A stretch of 64,000 nt of DNA from Sweltsa coloradensis (taxonomy: Eukaryota; Arthropoda; Insecta; Plecoptera; Chloroperlidae). The DNA lies in the NCBI GenBank assembly GCA_024449915.1, contig JAMZAV010006208.1, forward strand, positions 26,501-90,500, read 5' to 3'. The notes beneath the pieces were generated by a model. The model searched no databases. It saw nothing but the letters and a program-made list of their open reading frames with translations, and was not told the origin of the DNA. Below, in pieces: positions 53,960 to 64,000 of this stretch (positions within the stretch are counted from its first letter, which is position 1; each line of letters starts with the position of its first letter). The position numbers were made by a program, and so were the translations under genes.

Positions 53960-55250
53960 TACACGGAATGATATTATGCCTTAAAAGATGCCAGTGGCAG
54001 CCCGTCTCACGACAGTTCCCGTCCCCCCGGATGAGGCAGTGACGCAAGAAACCAGAGCAAAACAAAACCGGTGATTACCACTCGGATGACTGCCAGCCAT
54101 TATCACATATGCAGTGTACGTAGGCTAAGTCACGTAAACCAAGGCTCACAAACACCATATCAAGTGTTGAGAAAACAAAGGCTAAAGCCGTCGAAGAATT
54201 GCATAGTAAAATCTGCCTCCCAAAGATGCACAAGAAACGAATAATTACGTTGTTTAATTGACCACCAAATCGCCCTAGACCCCAAATAAGCAAAGCGCCC
54301 CTCGCCTGGATCAAAGAACCAAACGAGATAAGCCCCAAATTGTTTTCACACTTATAGGTACACAAAGGCAAGGAGTGCGGCGAAAGTAAGTCCAATCAGC
54401 GTGAACATAGGCGTAAGAGAGACAGCCATTAGAGCAATTTCAGCTTGCTACGTAACAGCCTAAAGCGAGACAATTCCGAACGGGGAAACAATATCAAGTA
54501 GTTAGTTGTACAGATAGAATCAGTTGCGTGGGAAAGAACATGTTTTCGCCCCCACCAGATAACCGAATACGCGCCCCAGACGAGGCGAAAGGCGAGAACG
54601 AGGCTATGCAGATGCGAATACGCTGATAGCTAACGAAAGCGAAATACCATATAGATCACAAAATGTACAGTTCACATCATAATACAACGAGTCCACTCCA
54701 TGGGAAGATAGACGGGACAATGCAAATGTACAGAGAAGAGAAGCCAAAGGAGCTGCCCCGGCACTATCATTACCTATCATCCCGACTGACCCGTCCCCCC
54801 CAGGACGAGAGTGCACAGGAGCAAAAGAGAAAATAGCGAAACGGAGGAACGAAGCGCCTATAGCCATAGACGCGCAAGGGAATACAGAAGCAACAAAACA
54901 ATGGACGATAGCTGAAATCAGACCACCCATAATAAGGATTGCAAGGGATGGGGTTGCATTGCGGAAACCACATAAGACTACCTCTAGGACAAGACAGGGA
55001 TTCCGGCTCTCCAGTTGCAGACGCAGAGAATTCGATTTTACACGCTGTAGAGTAGCCCGGTCCAGTCCCTTATTCGGCCCCCGCTAGGTCGGAGGAATAC
55101 GATACGAGCGAGACAGCGATAGGACGTAGTTTTCCACTCGGGGTGTAAACGAACCTATATACAACACCACATCACCGGAAGAGGAAACTAACCGCCGGAG
55201 CCCAACGCTTCTAAAAACAACAAAAATTTGACATCGTCGTTCCACAAAGC
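53960..55250. other. T-poor island, no gene recognised
   Basis: The + strand is poor in T and rich in A, with several lines near or below 15 percent T. Two minus frames of 106 and 108 codons (54075-54395, 54604-54930) encode hydrophobic and Ser-rich sequence with no domain I know; the skew alone can explain them. No repeat match in the window. Confidence 0.4.
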
Positions 55251-57640
55251 CACATAGACTGATTGTTTCAATACGTTGTGTGACTGTAGTGTATACATAG
55301 TGCGAGATGATTACAGTCCAAATAAATCAAACTTTATTAAACATTTAGGCTTTACTGCTCTAAAAGTTTTCATTATTAGTATTAACGTTTTTAATTGGTA
55401 CATTAATTCTGGTTGGCAACGTTTAACTGTCAAAAATAACATTGCTGGTTGCTATTTTTTTTTTTTTTTTGTGCATTGTATTGCAATATAGTAAAAATTC
55501 TGGGTTAATTTTAAGGAGGGCAGATGAAAATTAAATTATTTCTATCAATAGTGGTTGTAAATATAACAGAGGAAATTATGTTATGTATTAAAAATAAAAG
55601 GTCACTTTAATCGCTTGCGATGCAGAAAAAAACAAGAAATTCAAACATGGTATGTGAATTTTTTCAAGATGGCGGATTTTTTCCTGACAATTAATTATTT
55701 CTATCAATAGGGGTTTTGAAAATAATAACAATGGAAAAAAATCAAGTCATTTGGTCACTTGGGATCGATCTATGTAATCAGAGAAGACGCAATCTGAAAA
55801 ATATCAACCAGGCGTGTAAGTTATTTTCATTGAATTGTGCGTGTATTTTCTACCACAGTGGAGATTTTTTGGGAACTTGAGTTTGTGTGTCAGTAGGAAT
55901 GCCACTCGACAGTAATTCCCGCACATAAATTTATAGGAACATTAGAAATGTATACCTGGGATCATAAGACCCCTACATTGCATGCACAACTAGACATTGA
56001 ATGTATAAAAGCTGACATGCGGTTTGCACACTATAATTTACTCAACCTGGTAGCCTATGTAAATATGATTCTAGCTAAAAATTTGTGAATTTTCTCGTAA
56101 AAGCGAATATTATGTAGATCAGGCCTACATAATTTTTTAATGGGTTAATATTTTTATATTTACTTGTAGTGAGAGCCGGGTAGGCATATCAATATGTATG
56201 CTCTATTGTGGCATGCAAACATGAAACAAACCAACAGACTAGAGTAGGCCTAGTTAGGTAGGCGGAGGACTAGGACCTAATTAAGGCATAGATTCATACC
56301 AACAATATTACTCATTTGAGTACAAAATTCATGAAGATCGACATATAATCTATAACATACTCATGTAAGGTTGTAGACCATAATATCTAACGTTATGACT
56401 AAACTATGTAATGAGCCTATGCCATATGCTAGGATAAATCAATGATATTACTATACACTATCAGTTTCCTAATGAAACTATCACTAGGTTTCAGAGCTGA
56501 TTGAGTCGCCATGATGAGGAATTCAGCACACGCGGACATTATGATAAGGCTACTGTAATGGTACTTAAAATATTACTTTATAGAAGTATGTGTTATTACA
56601 GCTTACCTTACTTAGAGCCTACGATTCAATATTAAGGACGATACTAATTAATCATCTAGAGCTACATAAACCCTCATTATAGTCGATTTAAACATAAAAT
56701 CCTACCGGTACTACAAATTGTGTTACACGACAGGATGCCAAAAAACTTACCAATTGATCTTTAAAGAACACTTTGATCTTAAATAAGTAGGCATAGTGTG
56801 CCCTATCGTAAGGCCTCCTAGGCCAATGTCTTTATATTCAGGAATCGTTACTTTATCACTGAGTGCCTCTATCATTCTGTTGACTACAGTACATGACTTA
56901 GGCCTTAAACGCTGACAGAAAAAGACAAAAGAACACCTAGCTCCACTTACACCTCTATTATCAACACAACATATGCCATATCGAAAGTCTATAGCTCATA
57001 CTAGAATCTTATTTAACCAGGGCTATCGTAGTCGGCCTTCTGGTAGACCTAGGGACGTACCGTAGGCAGACTTAGCTTACTTAGGCGTGAACCAGCGAGG
57101 AACCGATTTATGATCACGGGCAGCGAGCGCGAAACGTCGTTGGGCTGACAGAGCCGCGACACGGCAACCGCGACCATACTGCATAGATACAACTGAATTG
57201 GCGGCAATGATCCAGTCCGTTCCCAAACTTAAAAATTCCCTAAAATTTGAAACAAAAATTAATTAACACGATAATTAATAACTTTGTTTTAGGAAGACCT
57301 AGGGGCAGCCTATGTAGGCTAAGGTCGTCTAGAGGCAATACTATACTAGACCCGGCTAGACCCTAAAAAAAGCTTGAAAAGTCTGGGTAGGGCTAGGCCT
57401 TTCAAATTTGAGGTTAAAAAACCTGCCTAGGGCTTTGGTCTAGGATTTTTACACCCCGGTCCTAGGCTAGCCCAGTAGCGGCCTACTCTTTGGTTGGGGC
57501 TTTTGCGCATGCATGCGTTTGTAGGGGGCTAGGGGTGAGGTGTTGCGTGGGTGGAGCCGTGTTGGTGTTAAATGAAATTTAATACCAAGTAGGCCTACCT
57601 CATATTTATTGTACAGGTCATAACATATCTTGCGCTTTCG
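55251..57640. other. Low-repeat interval, no gene recognised
   Basis: AT-rich with a poly-T run near 55457-55470, a YY1-like CAAGATGGCGG at 55665-55675, and many TAGGCCTA-type words from 56170 on. No convincing frame. Confidence 0.4.
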
Positions 57641-57665
57641 CCGCCGCCCCCCCCCCCCCCCCCCC
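57641..57665. repeat. Poly-C run
   Basis: CGCCGCC followed by about 19 C; sequencing through it may be unreliable. Confidence 0.85.
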
Positions 57666-58144
57666 ACCCACTCTAAATATTTTTTTTTTTTTGCCTACAG
57701 GCACTCTAAACCAAAGGAAGTCGTGCTATTACAGCCCGACACAATGTTGTCTACCTAGGTCATATAGCCCATAGACTGTAACATAGAGCCCCCCTACCTC
57801 ACCTTAGCCAGCCTAGCTGTACAATGGCCCTATCTAGCGAGGTATAGCCCTAGCCTGACACAAGGCCTGTAGGCTGCGTATGTACGTAACACATGCCGCT
57901 ATTAGCTAGACCTTAGAACATTCCTGTTTAGGCTCAGGCCTAGCAACGCGTTTAAAAACCTCGTTATGGTATATCACATGGGACAGGCCCTATGACCCCA
58001 GCCTAGCTAGCCGCTAGCCTAGCGCCACAGGGCTAGTAGCCTACACAATAATTTGACCAGATTGTAGGGGTTTGCAACTACTCATGGGTTCAGGGCCGAG
58101 CCTAGCGGCCAAGCACTAGGCATTCGATATTCAACACACTTACC

Positions 58145-58430
58145 TTTATTCAATTTGAGATGGCTAGCAACCAGCAATCCTCCCACTGGATATAGGCCTA
58201 GGGCTAGGTACCCTAACCCTACTTCGAGGTAGGATCAATCTCCCTTTTGGCGCCAATCTCTTGGCCAAAACCTTATTCACAATGACGGCACAGAGTGCAG
58301 ATAGACTGTCATAAGTGCTCGCAATAAACGTAACACATTTTGATAGCACTAACAGCGAAAAAATACTAGTATTTGAAAAGTGAAAGCCTCGGCCTATAGC
58401 AAGACATTTTGAGGACGTCTTGGTGTACAA
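58145..58430 (-). CDS. Possible exon with good splice donor (speculative)
   Basis: An 88-codon minus frame starts at 58430 (MYTKTSSKCLAIGRG...) and stops at 58164. About 20 bp beyond the stop lies AAAGGTAAGTGTG (read on minus, donor at about 58144), a strong 5' splice site. This could be a 5' UTR exon rather than coding. No homology is recognised and no acceptor was linked. Confidence 0.15.
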
Positions 58431-58619
58431 AACAAACGTCCGTGTACAGAACCTAACCTAAAACAGCGCGGGAAGTTAAAAGTATTTCAAATGTTGCAAT
58501 GGATGTTACACACCGTAAAATAATTTTGTGTTTATTTATTTCAGTCTACGATTTCAACAATATTCATGTTTAATTAACTATTTATCATCAAATATCTGAA
58601 GTGGGAAAGGTCGGCCATT

Positions 58620-58810
58620 TTGAATAAATCAATTTCGGGGGTTAGATCTTTACCCCCAAAAAATAGCAGAGTTAATTTGGAGGTTAAACTAACCCCCAAA
58701 AACTGCCTAACCTCCTTTTGTGAATACCGAAACGGGGGTTAGCTCGGCTAACCTCCAAATTTAACCTCGATTTTTTTTAACCCCGCTTTGTGAATCCGGG
58801 CCCTGGAGGC
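58620..58810. repeat. MITE-like repeated GGTTAG/CTAACC words
   Basis: Alternating GGGGGTTAG, CTAACCCCC, GGAGGTTA and CTAACCTCC blocks give several inverted repeats, ending TTTGTGAATCCGGGCCC. It may be a small palindromic DNA element. No TSD identified. Confidence 0.4.
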
Positions 58811-60080
58811 GAGAATTCACGAAAAAATTTCGGCGTAACTAGGAGCTAGGAAAGGCTCGCGGTCAAGCAATGTGTTCATAGGAAAAAAAAAAAAAAAAAA
58901 AAATCAATATACGCGCGCTTCCGTACAGGGCAACAGGCTGATAGGTAATAATCCACACAGCACAGGTGCGCACGCGCTTCGTCGCCGCGAGATAGCAGGA
59001 CGGGCGCTCGGCAACCCTTCTGTGTCATCTAACCAGTGTAACAAGTGTGACGCGCGGCACGCGACGTGATATTGTAGTTATGAAACGTAACAACTATTGT
59101 TCGGGGATCGAACTAGGTGCTCCCCGTACCATTGATAAGGACTCGACGTCTCGACACGGACTTGGGCCATTACGACCTACAATTTAAACTCGCGCATGAT
59201 TAACCGAAGGCACCAACGGAACTTACAGTAAGTAATCAAGAACCAACCTAGAGATCGTAAGCAGGCGAGTAATGAGTCACCACTATGCAGGACTTGATTC
59301 ACGCGTGGGAGAAACCGTGCAAGGAGGGTTATCGATACTTAGTAAATGCAGATGTCGCGCACAGCGCATGAGAATAGTTATCAAGCTAGCTTATACACTC
59401 AGTACGGGAGTAAAATAATCAACTAAAACCTTACTCTACAGCAAGCCGTTAATAAGCGAGCACGAAATAACACCAGGGAAACTAGCTTAAAACGTTTTAG
59501 CAAATCATCAGAGCAGATGGCTAATGAATAGAGATGAATAACATATCGAAATAAACTGAATTATTACCGATATCGACGCTAAGGGACAGTTTTACGTACG
59601 AAAGGTTCCTCCGAATAAAGAAGTAAATAAATGTATTTATTTTATTTATTATTATTCAATGATCATCAAAGTATATACACAAACATTAGGAATATCACAA
59701 CGAGCATAGCCCTTAAATACAGAATTGTGTGTGATATCTCTACATATAGTCAATATAATTGATATTAAGGAAGGGAATTAAAATTGACATTTATATAGCG
59801 AGTTTAAACAAAAATAGATAATCAGAACCGTATAAAAACTCGACGATTAAAACACAATAGTAGGCCAAAATAGACCCACAATACAAACGTTCAAACAACT
59901 AATATTAGAAAAGGCCTGACTTATAACATTACGTACATCAAAATATAACAAGTTCACCATTATAAAAATATACAGTAGGCCTACTTGAATTGAAAAGAAT
60001 AATGACAAATTGTACAAATCTCTTGAACATAATTTGAAGGTGACAATAATTATTACTCGAAAGTGTGGACTTTATTTACT
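58811..60080. other. No gene recognised
   Basis: Includes poly-A (58881-58902), a CpG-rich patch near 58910-59060, and AT-rich sequence. Confidence 0.4.
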
Positions 60081-60254
60081 TTACTTTATTGATTCCCTAA
60101 GCAGCTTCTTGAAATCCAGTGCCTTTATGTTAAGAGCCTTCGGACCCAGAGGAAGTTCCCTCCACAGTCTCGTCACAAGAGGATAAAAGGGTGACTGATT
60201 ATTTCTACTATGGGTACTACCAGGGTTCGAACTTGGCTCAAGCCCAATCCGCAT
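60081..60254 (-). pseudogene. C-terminal fragment of a retroelement ORF
   Basis: 57-codon minus frame, ATG at 60252-60254 and TAA at 60081-60083, reading MRIGLEPSSNPGSTHSRN..., then FYPLVTRLWRELPLG and ending DFKKLLRESIK. The pattern Ser-rich, R.LW..LP, then .FK..L resembles C-termini of several non-LTR retrotransposon ORF2 proteins (Jockey/CR1-type). The reading continues upstream in a broken frame (NLTYWSTQRNNVSKLC) to about 60360. Likely a 5'-truncated element. Confidence 0.45.
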
Positions 60255-61250
60255 CGTTAAAAAGTGATGTCACACATATGCTCCAAGCCGACATAGTTTA
60301 GAAACATTGTTCCGTTGTGTAGACCAGTACGTCAAATTGGCTATCATTAGATTACCACGAACTTTATAATACCCTTACACTATTGCGATTTTTATGATGT
60401 CAATACCCCTATGTAAGCCAGGCAACATAGTCGATGGCCGTTACTGATTACTTGCGCGACCTGGGTTTTTGTTGTTTAATGGGTCTGGGTAATGAAAAAT
60501 AAATAAAAATAAAAATAAAAATAAAAATAAAAATAAAATAAAATAAAATCAGATAGAGATATTAAACAAATAAATAGTAGCAACCGGAACCAATAAGCAA
60601 GACCGCGTATGAGCGCAGCAAATAAGTTGCTAGAATATGAAACAAAACCACGGGGTCACATACGACGAGGCAATAGCGTGTCAAGTGACATCTGGCCAAA
60701 ACCAGCCGACGGCAATGATAGCAACATCATTAAACTGAAATTACTAAATCGGAAACCCAAACTAAAATTACCAAATCAGAAACCTGAATAGAATGTAAGC
60801 ATCGTCCCTGGAACTCCTTACGGTCTACAAAAATTACAAACTGACAAAACTACAAATTAAATAACGCAGAGAATAAATAAGAGCTTCACAAATTGCTCAC
60901 TCAATTATTATAAGAATTCCAACTTTAATGACGAAATGATTTAGGAAACAACGCTTACAGCCACGTTATACAAAATAGAGATAAATAATAATGTACACAA
61001 TAGAGATAGGAGAAATGAAATGAAAGAAAAGAAGAGGAAAATCAATACCGATAACAGCAGAAAACGTATAGCGACGCGAGAAAAACTAGACGCAGTTAAA
61101 TACATGGCTATCACATTAATCGATATTGCAAATGAATATAATTCTGCCGTTGGTTAGCAAGGAGATTGCTGATAATAATTTGGCCGGCTCACATGATAAG
61201 GAAGTCCGCTTGGGTGAAATATCGTTGATATGACTAACTAGGAAAACGCT
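60255..61250. other. No gene recognised; (AAAAT)n
   Basis: (AAAAT)n at 60498-60549; otherwise A-rich sequence. A 60-codon + frame at 60609-60791 is not recognisable. Confidence 0.4.
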
Positions 61251-61767
61251 TAAGTCCCGCCGCGTTGATGGATGAGCGTAATTTTTTTTAAACGAAAAAA
61301 GCGTAAAATTGCGATTTTTTTAATAGATAATTTTTCGATAACGCTCAAATTTCACACGAATATATTCATTCATAAAATTAAAGTTCTGTGAAAAAATCAT
61401 TACAATGGGATAAAGCATGTAGGTGTTATAAGTCAAAGAATGTTTTAAAAATTTAAAAAATCGTAAAATTGCGATTTTCATAAGAAAAAATGTTTCGATT
61501 GCGCTCAAATTTCACACGAATATATGAATTCATAAAATTAAGGTTCTGTGAAAAAATCGTTACAATCGGATAAAGCATGTAGATGTTATAAGTCGAAGAA
61601 TTTTTTTAAAAATCGAAAAAAATCGTAAAATTGCGATTTTCATGAGAAATAATTTTTTGATCGATTTTTCCCTCCGTGCAGTTCTTCGTTCAGAGATTTC
61701 ATAGACCTCCATAAAATTTCATCGCAATTGGAGTATTGGTTTAGCCGGAATCGTGTTCACAGACACA

Positions 61768-61803
<36 letters not shown>

Positions 61804-61900
61804 ATTCCGGATTTTTTTGTCCAGTGTAGTGAAATGGAATCTTCGCTACGCTCGCTCCGCTCGCTACGCTCATCCAATAAGCTTTATCGTTTGTCTGCCT
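61251..61900 (+). repeat. Repeat family D-like element
   Basis: AT-rich body with a tandem repeat, then CATAAAATTTCATCGCAATTGG, poly-A (about 34 A at 61769-61802), ATTCCGG, AGTGAAATGGAATCTTCGC and (GCTCGCTACGCTC)-type ends. The layout parallels 7090-7492 and 47141-47860, with low sequence similarity. Confidence 0.5.
61303..61665. repeat. 161-bp tandem repeat, 2.3 copies
   Basis: GTAAAATTGCGATTTT starts at 61303, 61463 and 61625. Copies share GCTCAAATTTCACACGAATA and GATAAAGCATGTAG. Confidence 0.9.
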
Positions 61901-63400
61901 GTATAGGGGCCAAACTGAATAATATATGTGCCGTCCAAATAGTTGTTCCTGCCCATTCCTGGAGATGGATCGTGCACCTCGCACGCAAGCTTATTCCAGG
62001 GGCTCTACTTATAAGTTGCAAGGTATGTGCTGTACCGAGGTATTTGGTTATACAGTTAATGCTTAGTCTCTAGCACCATAAGGAGACTAACCCGACGCCC
62101 TATAGCCAGATAATGGGGATGACCAGAAATTAAAACTTGCTGTCATAGTCACATTCAACGCAAGGACCAAAGGCTAACAAATAACAACCAAGTCAAAGAT
62201 GAGTGGTTGTGTTAACATTAGGAGAATTGATATTAAATTATAATTTATCTGATTATAAAAGTTGCTAACAATACTAAAATATGTTTTGAGTCAAATTCCA
62301 GGGCAATGGAGAACTACAACGGCTGCTGAGGTACAAGATATTTGAAAACCTAAAACTCTTCTTCACTACAGCTTCTTCGCTTATGCCTACCTAAACTACA
62401 TGATTTGAACTAACTTTTCAAACGGTTTCAAAGGGGCCTATAGTGACGTTATAGGCGACTACGTTTACACTATAATCTTCATTTCATATGGCCAACAAAA
62501 ACTAAGTCAGTTAGTATTCGTTATTTTTATGATAGATATATAAACTGGAGACACGCAGTCTATTTCGGCGTAGGCAAATTTAATGCCCTTGGTATACACG
62601 TTCTAAATTTTTAAATTAACCTAACCGCGATCGTAAGAGATTATCTAGGTAACAATGGCCTTATCTACTCATGCAATCATGTATTGGCTATTCGTATCAC
62701 ATGCTGTATGCGAATTTTGTTGGCTGTTTACAAGATTTGTTTTCTCTATTAGAGCCCTACAAAAACGAATAGTCCTTGAATTTAAAATCGGCACACGCAC
62801 TAATTCCTGTCTCAACCCTCCCAAACTCTCGGCGAATATTAGAAGCAAAATAATGAGTGGTTTTGAGGCTACCTTCTAGTAAACTATGTACAATTCGATA
62901 ATGACGAACTCGAATCGGCCTGGTCGCAAGTTTAGCCGAATTATCAGAAGCACTCATCAAGTAGTTTTGATGTTTGCTACCCTATTCACATATAGTTAAA
63001 TAAAAATGAAATAGATAAGAAACGGAAGCAATTCACCGAATAATCTTGACGGCCAACTCTACACTAGACCGGTACCTTCACACATGCACGAACGAATTTA
63101 GCATAAGAGCCATAAAAATATTATACTCACTTGTTGTTAATGCCTCTTGAACGAGGGGAATTTTATAAAGTACCTACTTTAGGAAATCAATAGGCGAACA
63201 GTGTGAAGACAAAATAGTCTAAGAACGGAAATTATCTGTAGGCCTACGTTACCGCTATTAATAGGAAACACATGCTCCGCCTCAAGTAATTCTCGTTTAG
63301 AAGCCTATAAAACAAACAACATGGGAATTTAAGGACTGATAAATCAACCAACCAAATTAGGCAGGTCAATCAATTTTCGTGAAGGTGTCAGACGCACTTT
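61901..63400. other. No gene recognised
   Basis: Non-repeat AT-rich sequence; frames up to 74 codons on + (62655-62879) and 67 on minus without known motifs. Confidence 0.4.
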
Positions 63401-63403
63401 AAT

Positions 63404-64000
63404 CCTACCCTGATCCTGAGCATCCTACACCTGTAACTGTGTATCCTACCCCTGATCCTGAGCAACCTACCCCTGTAACTGTGCATCCTTACCCTGATCC
63501 TGAGCATCCTTCACCTGTTACTGTGTATCCTACCCCTGATCATGAGCATCCTACACCTGACTCTGTGTATCCTACCCCGATCCTGAGCATCCTACACCTG
63601 TACCTGTGTCTTCTACCCCTAATCCTGAGGGATCCTACATCTGTTACTGTATATCCGACCTCTGATCCTGAGCATACTACACCTGTAATTGTGTATCCAC
63701 ACCTGATCCTGAGCATCCTACCCCGATCCTGAGCATCCTACACCTGCAACTGTGTATCCTACCCCTGATTCTGAGCATCCTACACCTGTAACTGAGCATA
63801 CTTCCCCCGTACTGAGCATCCTACACCCGTAACTGTGTATCCTTTCCGTGAGCCTGAGCTTCCTCATCTGTAATGTGTATCCTTCCCTGTAAATGTGTAT
63901 CCTTCACCTAACTGTGTACCTACCCCTTAAATGTGTATTGTACCCCGTATGTGTTTACTACACCTGATCCTGAGTATCCTACACTGTAAATGTTATTAAC
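63404..64000 (+). repeat. 42-bp minisatellite (two alternating 21-bp units), open at right edge
   Basis: Units CCTACCCCTGATCCTGAGCA(T) and CCTACACCTGTAACTGTGTA(T) alternate. In frame they read YPTPDPEHPTPVTV, a 14-residue proline/threonine-rich repeat; a 97-codon frame covers 63439-63732. Later units lose the frame through indels. Could be an exon of a mucin-like or extracellular protein, or a non-coding minisatellite; no start, signal peptide or splice site is visible. Confidence 0.8.

Noticed and set aside
54075..54930. Two minus frames as a real two-exon gene
   Set aside because: No splice signals linking them, no domain recognised, and base skew explains their length.
1..64000. Telomeric TTAGGG arrays supporting a chromosome end
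   Set aside because: Only isolated hexamers were seen, so a telomere position rests on orientation bias alone.

Overview
The window is a repeat-dense stretch of a eukaryotic, almost certainly animal, nuclear genome. The evidence is interspersed 5'-truncated retrotransposons, tRNA-derived repeats with internal Pol III box-like motifs, MITE-like palindromes, many microsatellites and no dense operon-like coding. Abundant TAGGCCTA-type motifs and the repeat mix would fit a marine invertebrate, but I cannot name the organism. I found no intact protein-coding gene that I would defend. Nearly all longer open frames are chance frames through repeats.

Layout. Positions 1-19290 are a mosaic of two families lying almost all on the + strand. 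Family 1 is a retroposon of about 380 bp, called here hcSINE (hairpin-chain SINE); its RNA would fold into a row of short hairpins and its 3' tail is A-rich. Family 2 is the 3' tail of an I-group-like non-LTR retrotransposon (LINE) with an RNase H domain. A long 5'-truncated LINE copy with reverse transcriptase and RNase H motifs lies at 10093-12216. Positions 19291-29254 and 29255-39740 are two tandem copies of one unit of about 10 kb, differing mostly by small indels. Each holds the same order of hcSINEs, LINE tails, an inverted pair of tRNA-like sequences, an AT-cored palindrome and a TAGGCCTA-rich end. Positions 39932-42175 are another truncated LINE, interrupted by an hcSINE and by a 728-bp tract made mostly of G and T. 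Positions 42176-50180 hold further hcSINEs and LINE tails, a MITE-like element and a poly-T-containing repeat with internal tandem repeats. Positions 50190-52178 (minus strand) are a decayed R4/Dong-like retrotransposon, with YMDD-type reverse transcriptase and restriction-like endonuclease remnants, flanked on both sides by TTA/TAA microsatellite. The rest, 52312-64000, is less repetitive: a T-poor island, a TAGGCCTA-rich stretch, a retroelement C-terminal frame at 60081-60254, a 161-bp tandem repeat, and a 42-bp minisatellite at the right edge encoding a proline/threonine-rich 14-residue repeat.

How the parts relate. The hcSINE and the LINE share a 3' module (core ATGACCTAACCGGTTGA between GC-rich arms). 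This is the usual sign of a SINE mobilised by a partner LINE. The very strong one-strand orientation, repeated insertion into A-rich tails, and joins at C-tracts suggest the array grew by elements inserting into each other. Many frame breaks, and the indel-type difference between the two 10-kb copies, also suggest residual long-read error, so single-base statements should be treated with care.
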